Assembly (NCBI GenBank): GCA_027886175.1
Contig: JAJNNQ010000002.1
Span: 2,112,001 to 2,176,000, forward strand
DNA from: Phylloscopus collybita
Lineage: Eukaryota > Chordata > Aves > Passeriformes > Phylloscopidae
Direction of reading: 5' to 3'
Length of the DNA: 64,000 bases
Shown here: positions 22,635-34,400 of the stretch, piece after piece
How positions within the stretch are numbered: the stretch's first letter is position 1
Layout of the letters: each line of letters begins with the position of its first letter
Notes under the pieces: generated by a model
Databases searched by the model: none
Seen by the model: the letters and a program-made list of their open reading frames with translations, nothing else
Told to the model about the DNA's origin: nothing
Program-made: the position numbers and the translations under genes

Positions 22635-25320
22635 ATTTTCCAGAGAAAAGTCCTTGTTCAGAGTGGTTTTCAGCTGAAAACATTTGGCCAGCCCCATTTA
22701 CCACTGCTCTGCTCTCAACATATGACAGAGTCATCCATCTTACACATGAGCACCTCTTCAGGCTGGGATGAAATGCAGCCACCCACAGCAGAACTTCACA
22801 TTCCAGGAGTGCACCAGCACACAGGAAATACTTTACAAACGTGAAAGTAGGCGTGTGTGTCTGAATTCTCAGCCTTACAAACTGAGATCCTAATCCTCCT
22901 CTCTTCCCACACAGCTGTGCTAATGGCTCACCCACAAATCCGCTATTGAAAAATCTGCATAAAAGCTCAGTGTATAATGTGTGTCTGTATTTCCCTCCTG
23001 TGTATTCATCAGCTCACCTTTCACATACTGCTACAGACCTTTGAGTCTTAACTATCCCATGGATAAATGGTGAGCCCAATTAAGAGGATTCACATTCCCA
23101 TCAGTTGTTTTCCTCTCTTTTTCTTTTTTTTTTTCTTTATTTCCCCCCCCACTTTGGTTGCTTGTTTGTCTATCAGTGATGGAGGTTACAGTTCCACTCA
23201 TTAGTGAAGTTTATTAAATGGTAATATCAATAACTCAGCACTGCCCTGAGACTGACTGTTCCACAAATCTCTATCAACAAGCCAAAGAGAGCTTTTTGAA
23301 TGTTGTGTCTCCAGGCATGGTGGAAATTTTTACTCCCTGCTTCCTGCCTGGCTCAGGATCAATGTCAGGGATAGAACCTGACAAACACAGTAGGATTGTG
23401 CTCCATGATTTCAAGTAAAACTGCCTTACACTCAGAGGTACCAAGATAAGTTTAGCTGGGTTTGGGGTAAAAAAAAAAATAGATTACAAAAAATGTTAAA
23501 AGAAAATAACCATCACACGTCCTCTATGTGAATTGCTTCAACAACCACCACTGACAAATTCTCCAAGTTCAGGATTTTGATGTATGCTTAAAACTTGTAC
23601 TCTCAGAAAAAGAAATTGCTTGGAAATAGCTTGTCATACTGAGGTTTCAGTCTAAATAATTTTCCATTTTGGGGAGCTTCTGTGACAGATGCTGTATAGA
23701 GATGTAAATCATAATTGTCCTTACCATAAAGATCTTTCAAGACATAACAGATGGATGAAATAAAAGAATGTTGGCGGTGGCACTGGGACAAATGAGTTGC
23801 AAAATTAATGGGATATTTAGGCCAGAAGAGGATGATCAACATTTTTAAAACCAGCTTGAAAAAGGAATCACAACTTAACCATTTACCTACTTATTATTAG
23901 ACAACGGTGTGATGGAGAAATCTTACTGAAAGAGAGATCTGTGTGTGCCTGTTTCTGTGTGGGCAGGGGATGGCTCAGTTCTGCAAAGAAAACACAGGTT
24001 ATGCAACCACGTTGTTTGTCTGTGTGTATTTTTAATAATTTTCACCTAATAATGGCCAATTTCGTATGTATTCGACAAAATATCAGAATCTCAAAGACAT
24101 TAAAATCCAACAAGAGCTGCAGGTAGCCCCAGTGTCATTCCTTTCATGTCAGTGGTAAAGATTTGAGACAGGCTCTGGGGCCAGATACCAAATCAGTACT
24201 GTCTTTTCCTTGCCTTTCTGCTCAAAAAAGTCAATATGTGGTGCCTGAGGGTCGGTGACACCATCAAAGGAATGAGGGGGCTTGGGGAGGCAGGAGCCAG
24301 GTCAGGGTATTGCTCTAGGCATGAGGGACTTGAGACACTGAGTAGCAAAGTAAATGTGAAAAGGTAGAGAGGATTCTTGAATTTAGTGAGATTAAAGTGA
24401 TTGTTTTGGAGCGAATTCCAGGCAGTTTGAGGGTGCCACATTCCAACAGAAACCAAACCTCCTGCATTGCTCCTCAGTTTTGATGACAACTCGAAATCTT
24501 GTACCTGTGTGGCAGGAAAAGGATCAGTAGTGCTTCAAGGCTGAGTTGCCTTGAAAATTTCATTTGTTTCCTTGAAGAGAGTAATCAAACACAATGTTCC
24601 TGTCCCAAATCCACTTCATTCCAGAGCCCTCTCATATCCTGCTTGCTGAGGGCCACTATGGATCAGGATCTCATATTCAGAAAAAACATTCCTATAGCTC
24701 TGCCACAGCATGAAGAACAGATGTCTACAGAAAAATATGTGTATTTTGTAACACCACAAGTCTTTAGAGTTATTTTCCAAGGTTAGCAGGTTTTAGCTCC
24801 TCAAGTCCTTGAGGCTCAGGAATTTCCTGTTAAAGGCTCTTCAGCAGTGTTACAGTCCTTGCTTTCAGGAAACATTTCTTGACCTTATATCATGTTTTTA
24901 TGTTCATTCAAACACCTTGTCCTTTTACAGAAATGAGTTGTCCTAACAGCCAGGAGAGAAGGCAGCTGTAAAACATTTGGTTGTTATTTATGGTCTTAGT
25001 TCCCTTTAAGAAATTTTCTACTAAGAGGATTAGGGAACCTAAGAGCTCACCTGATGCAGCATCACCCTCTCAAATCCAGACCTCTAAACCAAAATCCTTT
25101 GTGAGAAGATAAAAACAAACCTGCAGATCAGAAGTGTAACACCACCTGTAGTGTTTCTTCAGCAAATGGGGAATTAATTGTACATCTCTGGATTTAGGAT
25201 AGCAAAACTGGAGAACATTTATCCCATGACTCTTTCAGCTCCAACCTCCCCCTCCAAGGGAGTTCAAAACTGGAAGTGAGAACCAAACTTAAAGCACAAA
25301 GGTCTTCTCCCAGGCCCAGG
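22635..25320. other. Unique non-coding sequence
   Basis: About 2.7 kb with no recognised gene or interspersed repeat. It has a T-rich/C-rich patch at 23106-23152. Confidence 0.5.
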
Positions 25321-25415
25321 GTAGGATTCTTGGGGTGCCCTGTGCAGGGCCAGGAGCTGGACAAAATGATCCTTGTGGGCCCCTGCCAGCTAGGATCTTC
25401 CATGATTCTGTGATT
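25321..25415 (+). mobile_element. CR1 LINE 3' tail (plus)
   Basis: 'ggattcttggggtgccctgt', 'gcagggccaggagctggaca', 'aaatgatccttgtgggcccc', then CCATGATTCTGTGATTG. This is the 3' terminus of a CR1 subfamily with the 'ggccaggagttggac' signature, ending in the ATTCTGTG octamer typical of CR1. About 95 bp are clear; the 120 bp upstream may be its degraded continuation. Confidence 0.85.
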
Positions 25416-26698
25416 GTTCCAGGGACCTGTTTCAGAAAAACCTATTGCATCTCAACTCCAAAATACACAGGCTGAGGAGAGACCAGTGCAGTTAATAATT
25501 AGGATGGAGAATATTGAGTGAAATCCCCGAGCTGAGATCCCACAACTGATACTTGCATGGATAATGTTCCTCTCTGTTTCTGGCCCACAGGTTTTCTAAT
25601 TCTCTGTGGTTTTTCTAGAACAGTTTTAAAATCTTAATCCAATTAAGATCCAATTAATCCAGCTGCTACCTTCCAGTGCAAACAATGGGACTCTTATTTG
25701 CATGGATTTCATGCCCCACCTCCTCTTTCCAGTCCATCTGGGTTTGGGTGTGGAGACCTATCCCTGGCTCCAGCAGGAAGAGCATTCATCTCTTAATTTA
25801 AAACAACCCATCTTAATTACTTACAGGGTTTCTCATGTTTCTAGAGGGGGGGTGTGGTATTTTGGCAGAATTAAAAGGTCCTTGTCACTGCTCAAGGACA
25901 GTTTTCTTGGTGGAACTATCTGGGAAGTGACTTAAATCTCACCAAAACTGATGACAACATTCCAAAGTTTAGTCCACATGACAGAGGTGATTATTTTGTT
26001 TGTCACAAAAGGAGAATTGCATGTGGTAGGAGACTAAAGGACTTGCTTATTTTTAGAAATTAATATTTTTAGGTGTTGCTATGGAAGCAGCTTTGAATGT
26101 GATCAGAACGGGATAATGCAGGACTTAAAATACACTTGCAGAGAGCTGCCTACTCACTCTCTGAGCAGCCTAAAGATCTCAGGAAATACATCAGACTCCA
26201 TCAACTGTAAACACAAAGAGGAGACATTGCATAACTCCAATCAGGTGAAATAATTTTGGAAACAGATCCTGAGATTTGAAGTGATGAGGTGGAATCTTAG
26301 AACAGAACATGCACTGCAAGCTGCAGGGCGTCATTTCCAGATGGAACTGAAACCTTACCCAGTGAAAATCCTCTGTGAAGGAAGACATTTCCTGCACAAC
26401 AGTAGACAGGTTGATATAAATTTGTAAAATTTGGGTATTTAATAATCTGCTACTCCAGAAATGAACAGCTAGATAAGGTTGTGTGTCCAGACACACTCCC
26501 AGCGAGCTCTTCTGAGCTACACGAATAAAGAGCAAGATCTCTGTCCAAAATGTCACAACTTCAGGCAATATTGGGTCAAAAATCCCCCACATTCTGCCAG
26601 GTTGGTTATTTCTCTGTATCTTTCTACTTTATCTTTCTGCTAAATGCTAGATTATTTTTGTTAATTCACCAGAGGTACCAGGCTGAATCTATTCCCCA
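25416..26698. other. Unique non-coding sequence
   Basis: No gene or repeat recognised. The 133-codon minus frame at 26191-26592 has no domain that I can name. Confidence 0.45.
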
Positions 26699-27236
26699 GT
26701 CATATTCCTCTGCTCAGGTGAGACCTCACCTGCAGTGCTGGGATCTGTTCTGGCACAAGAACGATGTGGAGCTGTTGGGTTGAGTCCAGAGGAGGAAGAA
26801 AAAGATGATGCAAGGAGAACCTCTGCTCTGGAGCCAGGCTGGGAGAGCTGCAGGTGCTCACCTGGAGAGGAGAAGGCTCCAGGGACACCTCAGAGCCCCT
26901 GCCAGGGCCTAAAGGGCTAAAGGGGCTCCAGGAGAGCTGGAGGGGGACTGGGGACAAGGGATGGAGGGACAGGACACAGGGAATGGCTTCCCACTGCCAG
27001 AGGATAGGTTTGGATTGGATATCAGGAAGAAATTCTTCCCTGTGAGGGTGAGCAGGCCCTGGCACAGGGTGCCCAGAGAAGCTGTGGCTGCCCCTGGATC
27101 CCTGGAAGTGTCCAAGGCCAGGCTGGACAGGGCTTGGAGCAGCCTGGGAGAGTGGAAAGTGCCCCTGCCCATGGCAGGGGTAGAACTGGATGAGCTTTTA
27201 GGCCCCTCCCAACCTAAACTTCCTATGATTCTGCAA
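26699..27236 (+). mobile_element. CR1 LINE fragment (plus), ~540 bp
   Basis: One of the longest and best-preserved CR1 copies here. Sense blocks: 'cctctgctcaggtgagacct', 'cctgcagtgctgggatctg', 'ctctgctctggagccaggct', 'gggctccaggagagctggag', 'atcaggaagaaattcttccc', 'ggccaggctggacagggctt', 'cccctgcccatggcaggggt', and the end CTATGATTCTGCAATG. Opposed open frames through it (for example 26909-27385 minus) are artefacts of the GC-rich sequence. Confidence 0.95.
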
Positions 27237-27689
27237 TGTATTAACAGTGGGTACGAAGAAATACTATGAGGGGTTAAATCCATGCAACTTCCACTGTGAA
27301 AAGGGTGAGTGCATGGAAAACAAACAAGTCCACGTTTTGTCTCCATAAAACCCACAGCCAGGCCAGCTGTCAGCTCAGATTTCACAAAGCACAGGTTGTG
27401 TTTTGTCCCCTTTCCCCACTAAACCTCAGCCCTGGGGATGGAAGTCCACAGGCAGAAAGGTGAAAATGGAGAAGTCAGAGTTTTGTTTCTTCCTGTCACC
27501 CTTTGAAATCTCTGCTTGAGAAAAGGTGCAAAAGTTGCTGAGACTTTTATAGGTTTACAAATATTTTCATCTTGGCCCCTACAAGGAAATTTATAGGGCT
27601 GGACATGAGGAAAATTTCAATCTCTTATGTAGACTTTTTTTTCAACATTTGTTTCACAGGGACATGATTTGGCCCATAATTGAAGAGGT
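27237..27689. other. Unique non-coding sequence
   Basis: No gene or repeat recognised between the CR1 and the A-rich tract. Confidence 0.45.
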
Positions 27690-27733
27690 AAAAAATAATA
27701 ATAATAATAATTAAAACCAAACCAAACCAAAGG

Positions 27734-27778
<45 letters not shown>

Positions 27779-27860
27779 ACCCACACGCACAAAAATAAAA
27801 CCCACACAAAAACACAAACCAACCAACCAACAAACAAACAAACAAAAACCCCAAAAACCT
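27690..27860. repeat. Composite simple repeat: (TAA)n, 44-A run, (AACC)n/(AAAC)n
   Basis: AATAATAATAATAATAATT near 27693-27711, AACCAAACC units, an uninterrupted run of 44 A at 27734-27777, CA-rich spacer, then AACCAACCAACC and AAACAAACAAAC to about 27846. No target duplication or retrocopy body was found at its edges. Confidence 0.9.
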
Positions 27861-30240
27861 TCTCCTGCAAATGTAGTTTTTGAGTGGATGAAAATCTGTG
27901 AAAACTGAATAAAATGTTAATTTTTAGTTGTTCAATTAACATTTATTTAAAAGTTGTATTTTTGGGGCACAGTATTCCAATACTGATTGGCAGAGGAATT
28001 AAACGAGGTAAAAAATAATGCTGAACTAAGGAATTGCAGCTCCATTAAGAACACATTAATGTGTGCCTGTACTTTTTGATGCACTACAATCATCTTTAGA
28101 GTTGACAGCACCGGCACATGTGAGTTCAGTCAGCCCAAGATCCCATGGAGAAAAGGGAATTTGTCAGTGTCTTCAGACACAGATGAGTTTCCAGTCAGCA
28201 GCTGCAGCCCAACTTCCAAGAAACCTTAATAATTGCAGCATTTCCAGTAAATATTTCCATCTACTGAAGGTTCATTAAAAATTTTGAATATTTTCTTAGT
28301 GCAGCACACCTGGTCTCACACCTGCTCTGTTCATGGCTGGGAAATTAACAGCAATGTGTAGAAGACAAACCAAAACAAAACCAGTAAAAACTGACTCTGC
28401 AATGTAGTTTGAAATACTAAATTTGGTGCGAAAATGTTTTTTGTTTTTTAAGCAAAGAAGAAACTGGAATTTCAGGATAGGAATTCCCTGGATGGTCAGG
28501 ACACATAAATTTAAGGCTGCAGATTAATGAACTTCTCAGTGCCTCTCAGTGCGTTAGGTGTTTATTCAAGGAAGATTTAATCAATTGAACTAAATAGAGC
28601 CCAGAAAGCATAAATTTCCAGGGACAGAACTGTGAATTCAGCACCTTTCTTGAGGTCCTGGGAAGGACAAGTGACCAGCAGCACTGCAGGGGATTAAATC
28701 TCACAGTCAGTACAGTAAATCCATTAAGAACACCACAGAAGCTCTTCAGGATACCAACTGATTCCTATTTTTTGTTTGTTTGGGATTTAATGCTTTGGGG
28801 TTTTTTTCTTATCATTTTTCTAGGTCTGATTATAAAGAATTTAGTGATGGAGCTGATTTGTTTATGTCCTTGTCACCAACATCCTTAAAAGTCCCAGATT
28901 ATTTCTGTGCCTACAACTCCACCTAAATGTTCTCCCAGCCTGGCATCATGAATATATTTCCAAGTATAAAAAATGGGATTGACAAAACAATTTTCTCTGG
29001 AACAGGCAATATGAATTTTGATCCTACCAAATATTAAAGACATAATTGTATTTATCATTGCCCATGAGGCATTTGAATAATGCTGACAAAATGCAGAAAA
29101 TATAGGAAGGAATAGATTAAAGGAAAAAGAAAATAACAAGAGGAATAAAGAGGAGTGACTGACAAGGTAAAAGAACCTGCTTTTCTAAACAACAGATGCA
29201 TGAATGTGAGGAAACAGTTTAATATTTAAGGAATTCAGAATTGGACAGAAAACTGTGGCTAAGTAAAGAAAAAATACTGTGTTGTGAAGAATGTGGATAC
29301 CCATGTCCCAACAGACCAGGCCATCCCTGGATAATGTGTTTCTCTCTTGGCCTTCTCTGAACTCCCCCCAGCTTGTGAGCATTTAATGCCTTTAGCTCTG
29401 CAAACTTCTGAAGCTGGATCATGCAAACATTCATTTAAGCTCTGGTCAATAGTGCTGCAGCAATTTATTGACAAAACAAGGTCTGGGTTCAGAGCCTGGG
29501 TCACCCAACAGTTTGCAGCATTGCAGTGAGTTAATCCAGCTGGTGATTTGAGGATTTAAAGTGCAGGTTATGCAAATCTGCCAGGAATTACTTCAGTAGC
29601 TGTCCAGCTCCTTGTGGTCTTCTCTACCTGGGAGGAAAAAATAAAATACCAACAATTTTGGCTTGCTGCAGACAGAGGTTTTCCTCTTTCTTATTTTTTA
29701 AAAAGCTTTATCTCCATGGTGTTTGGAGTCTCTTTACATTTGTATGCACTAAAACACATAACGAAATCCACACAACAGCTTTTTCATGCATCTACTCCAC
29801 TTGACATCACCTTGAAGCAACAAATCCTTACTGTTAACTGATGCAAATACACTGCTTCTGAGATTCAGCACACCTTGATTCTCCATCACTCATGTCCCCA
29901 ACATCTACAGAACAGCTTTTATGTGCTCCCTCCTGAAGAAATTGAAGGAAAAAGCCCATACTACTTCAGTGCTTCTCTTGGCTCCAGTTTGCCTGGGACT
30001 TAACAGTGACAAATAATAATTAAAAAAAAATGGATAACAAATTTTCAGAGTGAAAAAGAAGGGGAAAAATCCAATCCAATTCCTAGAATTATTCTTAGTC
30101 CCAGAATTTCACCTTCTTTATTTTAATTGAATAAATATCTATTTTTTTTTTCCCTCCGTGTAGACATTCTGACTGCTTCCTTCTTCATTACAGCATCCCT
30201 TTACTCAAGGACTGAGAACAAAACAAAGACCTGATGCTCA
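27861..30240. other. Unique non-coding sequence
   Basis: No gene or interspersed repeat recognised in about 2.4 kb. Short open frames on both strands at 29185-29529 overlap and have no domain. Confidence 0.45.
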
Positions 30241-30320
30241 GATTTAGTGGGGGACCTGGCAGTGCTAGTTTAATGGTTGGACTCAGTGATCTTAGAGGGC
30301 TTTGCCAACCTGAATGCATT
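30241..30320 (+). mobile_element. CR1 LINE 3' tail (plus, short)
   Basis: 'gatttagtgggggacctggc', 'agtgctagtttaatggttgg', 'actcagtgatcttagagggc', 'tttgccaacctgaatg'. This is the sense end of the CR1 group with 'ttaatggttggactcaatgatc'. Only about 80 bp survive. Confidence 0.85.
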
Positions 30321-30770
30321 TAAAGTGCTCTCACTTTATTTTTTGTTAATTTGGACTTTTTTCTTCAATTACATTTGCAGTTTAGAAATGAGAGGAGGAA
30401 CAAAAAAAAATCCAAAAGAAAAGCAAATATTAATAAGGGCATGAAGCAAAAGCAAACCCATTTGAATAAGGACCTGGTGCAAAACAAGGACTTTATTCTT
30501 GTTGTTGAAGTGTTTCTCACCAGCCAAGGAAGAAGCAGGTGAGCACTTCAGGGCTCTTGTAGAAGTGAGAAATCTGACTCATAAATAAACATCCCTGTGC
30601 TTTCCATCTCTGCACCCATTGCAGCTCCCTTGCAATTACAGAAATTCAGGGATAATCAGCTTAGATCCCATGTTGCAATGAAATTTGGACTGTAGGAGAA
30701 AGTTATCCATGCTCATCCCCTCGCCTTCCCTTTCCCTCTTGTGCTTCTGCAGCCAGGCAGAGGGGTTGGC
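30321..30770. other. Unique non-coding sequence
   Basis: No gene or repeat recognised before the integrase remnant. Confidence 0.4.
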
Positions 30771-31020
30771 TCAGCTGAAAAACCAACCCCAGTGTCCAAC
30801 TGGTGCATGATAAGGGATGTGATATATCCATTCAATGCCGTGTTCCTTAGCCCAGGTGTTTATAAGGCTGCTCCTGAAATGAGTCCCGTTGTCTGACTCG
30901 ATTCTCTCAGGGGTGCCATGTCTCCACAGGACTTGTTTTTCCAGGCCCAGGATGGTGTTTTGGGCAGTGGCATGAGGCACAGGTAGGTCTCCAGCCACTC
31001 AGTGGTCGGAGCCAACCATT
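30771..31020 (-). pseudogene. Endogenous retrovirus integrase fragment (broken)
   Basis: The minus strand encodes part of a retroviral integrase catalytic core. Residues are counted in the open segment 30998-30771, where a GTG is taken as residue 1. In that segment the motif ESDNGTHF is at 34-41, with D36 corresponding to the second catalytic aspartate of the DDE triad. A Trp/His-rich stretch (WIYHIPYHA) follows. The catalytic glutamate expected about 35 residues after that aspartate is missing, because homology stops after HAPVG and the frame then ends. Upstream, similarity seems to continue to about 31013 in another frame, implying a frameshift close to the stop at 30999-31001. There is no RT, RNase H or complete integrase. 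The fragment lies head to head with a plus-strand LTR, so it is not in the normal order for one provirus. Confidence 0.8.
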
Positions 31021-31475
31021 CCTACCTGGATAAAAACTGAAACGTAGGAACCAAAAGTATCCAGCTTCACCCGATTCCTGGAGGAAGACTGGACCCTTCT
31101 CACCACCACTGGACCCTTGTTCTACAGGATCATCTCTGCTCCACCAGAATCACATCTGCCACTTCAGGAGGACTCACTTTTGGACTGCTTCCAACACCCT
31201 GACCAACAGGGTGTCAGGTTGTAGCTCTGACTCTGTCAGGGTTTTCCAAAATTGTTGTTTGTTTGTTTGCTGGTTTGGTTAAGTGGTTTTGGTTTTCTAT
31301 TGCATTTGTATTGTTAGAATTCCTAGTAAAGAACTGTTATTCCCATTCCCAAATCTTTGCCTGAAAGCCCTTAATTGCAAAATTATAATTTTGCAGGGGT
31401 GAGGGGTTTACCTTCTCCATTCTAAGGGAAACTCCAGCTTTCCCTGGCAGATACCTGTCTTTCCAAACCAAGACA
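31021..31475 (+). mobile_element. LTR of the 'TGTCTTGG' family, copy 3 (5'-truncated)
   Basis: Starts within U3 just before the TATA-like GGATAAAAACTG at about 31038 and runs to an intact end CCAAGACA at 31475. It shares with 37825-38476 the blocks 'caacaccctgaccaacaggg', 'tgtcaggttg', 'cctagtaaagaactgttatt' and 'gtctttccaaacca'. The first ~200 bp of U3 are missing; their place is taken by the antisense integrase fragment. A T/G-rich stretch (31251-31310) lies between R and U5, as in the other copies. Confidence 0.85.
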
Positions 31476-34400
31476 CCCAAGTTAATCAGTTTCCAGCTGA
31501 AAAAGCCTCTGATCTGTCCCTTTGTGCATCCATGTGGATCCCAGAACACAAAAGCTCCGTGTGGAGCTCCAGCTTTCCGTGGGCTGAAGCGGCTGCACCC
31601 CCACAGCTCGAGAATTGCTTTTGTCTGCTCTGGGGAAATGCTGCCACACGTCAGGGTTTCATACCTGCAGAGGATATTAAATAGTGGGTGTTGCAGAAGA
31701 ACAAGTTGTTTCAAAAATGAAAGCTCATTTTTGGCTTCGTTTCCCTCTTATTCCCTGCAGAGCATGTATGATGGGATTGTCCTGTAAGATGTAAACATGG
31801 AATTTGTGACCTGAAATCCTGAAAATAGTGCCCTGCCTGGGGCTCTATTGCCAGAATGAGAGGTTAGGAGTCTTCAGAGGTGACAAAATCTCAGTAGCTG
31901 CCAATTGCTTGGTGTAAAGTCTCATTTATGTCAGTGAATTGGTCACTTATCATTGCAGGAGTGATGAAACTATTCCAAGTTTAAAAAGCAAAGCAAAACA
32001 AAACAAAACAAAAAACTAAAAAAAAAATCAAATCAAAACAAGGAATGAGAAAATGTATAGAAGTTATTTGTTTGTTTTCATGTTTAATTGATTATCAATG
32101 GGCTTTACATGCATGCCTCAACCTCTCTTTTCCCCTGCTTTCATATTCTTCTACCAAAAAAGGCATTTCAATTTTTGAGTCACATTTTCTGAACTCCCTC
32201 CCATCCAAAATTTTCCTTCCTTGTTGCTTCATCTAAAAAGCTTGAGCTGGTCATTTATGCTCTTCTTACTAATCTTTGCCTTGTTTAACCTATGATCCCA
32301 GCTTTAACTTCAAGCTTGATTTTCAGGTCTTAAAACTTGCTGAAGGTTCCCCCAGTAAGAGAGATTTTCTCCTGTGTTTTCCACTTCATTTCATTTCACG
32401 CCTCAGTCTATCTCTCAGCAGTCTGTGGAGGAAAAGCTTTCCCCACTCCTGTGGAATGAGGGGACACCTGGGGACATGAGTAGGGAAGGCCTCATCAGCT
32501 TGTTTTTCATTTCAGATCTATCATGCTTCAGAGAAAAATCTGTTACCTAATTTGTCACATATCAACTGGGCTGACAAACAAGAGAAAAGAGAGAACCCTG
32601 CCCTTGGAGCTCCTCAGTGATCCTGAGTTAGAAGGTATCAGATCCACTCTTTTCTCCCAAAATTACTATGCAATTTTTAACCTTTTCCTTCTGGTTTGGC
32701 CCATTAGGAATGTCTTGGCTTCTTCCTAGCTACAGCATTGGTAATGAAGTTTTCCAGCTGCTAAATGTCTGCTCATCCTATGCTGATGTAACAACAAAGC
32801 TTCCTAAAACCCTCCTGATTGCTCAAATATTCAGTTACTGAATAGCTAAAAATAGCTTAGGTGCCCTCTGAAACCTCTTTTTATCTGCACGTTTGTTTTC
32901 TCCTCTCTCTGTCCAAAACCTGATATTACAGTGATTTCTTTTTCCTTCCCTGCTCTTCTCCCTGAAGGTATATTTGCTAAATTAGAGCTATCGAGTGTTT
33001 TGCAGTCTGGATCCTTTTTTTGGGTTAGAAAATCCCAGATTGCAGGGGTTTGTCACAAGTACTAAAGTTGGTGACATTTTATTGCTGTAAGATGAAATTT
33101 TCTTGCTGTCAGACATTTTGAAGCCATGTTGTGCCATCAGCACAGAATTTCCTGTATCACCCCTGGTGTCAGTTACATTTGCTAATCTGACTGGATCAGT
33201 CTGCAAATCTAAAAGGTTATTTGTGATCCTCTTACCAAGGTGGTGTGAATGTTGTGCCTGAAACTACTCCTGGTTTGACTTTTCGTTTTGCTTTCAAGAA
33301 TCTTTTAATTAAAAAAGGGATTTTCCACTCCCCACAAACTCTTCTTCACTCAATGCTGTTGAAGTAATTTAAGGCAGTTGTAAAAATTTTGCCCCAAAAC
33401 TGACAGGAATGAATATAAACATTACAGTGGGGTTTGGATCAAGCCCCTCTTTCAGTATTGGCCAAATTTATTCCATAATCAATGTGCTAAAACCCACAAA
33501 CATGTACAGGTGCTGGATAAAGCTGAATCTGTTACTGTCAGCCAGATGATGCAGGAATAGAAACTCATTATTTCACAGAAAGTGTCCTTTAAACGCTCCT
33601 CATTTTGTCTTTTCTCACACTGAAGCCTTAACCAGTATGGTATTACTCTTTAAACTCCCTGTCTTTTGTGAAATTCCTCTTTGCTGCTGTTTATTTTAAT
33701 CCCAGCTTTACCAAGCTGCTCGCCCTGAACATCACTGCTATTTAAAGCCAAACAGAAATTCAGGTTTATTTAGTGGAACTGTGCACATCTGCAAAGCAGG
33801 AAAACATTTTGCTTTGTTCTCAGGGGCAACATAAGCTTTCAGGGAAGGTAACAATAAGCAGGGGAAGGGAGATAAATTCATTGTACTTCAAAATGTACTT
33901 GGACAAATATCAAATGTAAAATACCTGGCCATAATAAAAAGTTGGTTGAATTCCATTCTATAAAAACGTCCTTATTTGTAAAAGAGTGTCAGTCAAGGAG
34001 TCTTTTTGTGAAATGACACAGCTCAAGAAGTGTTTGGACAATGCTCTCAGGCACAGGGAGGGAGCCTTTAAATGGGTCCAGTATCAAAATCTGAATTTTC
34101 CTGTGTGGACACACAAGTTGTTGATTTGTGTCCCAATAAAAAGAGCAGGAATATCAGGCAGCGAAAAATTCCTAAAACAGCTTTAATCTCAAAAAAAGAT
34201 ATTTCTGAGTCTAAAAATATACATTCCTCAAAAATATGGAAATGCTAAAGAGGAGAGATTTCAGCAAGCTTGCACTCTCCTCTGAAATGACTTAGTGTTG
34301 TTCCCACAAGATGATTTGATTTAACCAATGTGGGTTTCATGACCCACAGTCCTGTAAACCAACACACACTGGTCACATTTGGAGAGTGTTACTGCTCATG

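Noticed and set aside
22360..22935. 191-codon minus-strand frame, the longest in the window
   Set aside because: The central part is the complement of an A/C-rich tract; the flanks have no recognisable domain.
26909..27385. 158-codon minus frame and similar long frames at 48494-48937 and 56260-56652
   Set aside because: They lie within CR1 3' regions, which are GC-rich and open in several phases, and are antisense or non-coding relative to CR1 proteins.
27734..27777. 44-A run considered as the tail of a processed pseudogene
   Set aside because: No coding-like body precedes it on either strand and no flanking target duplication was found.
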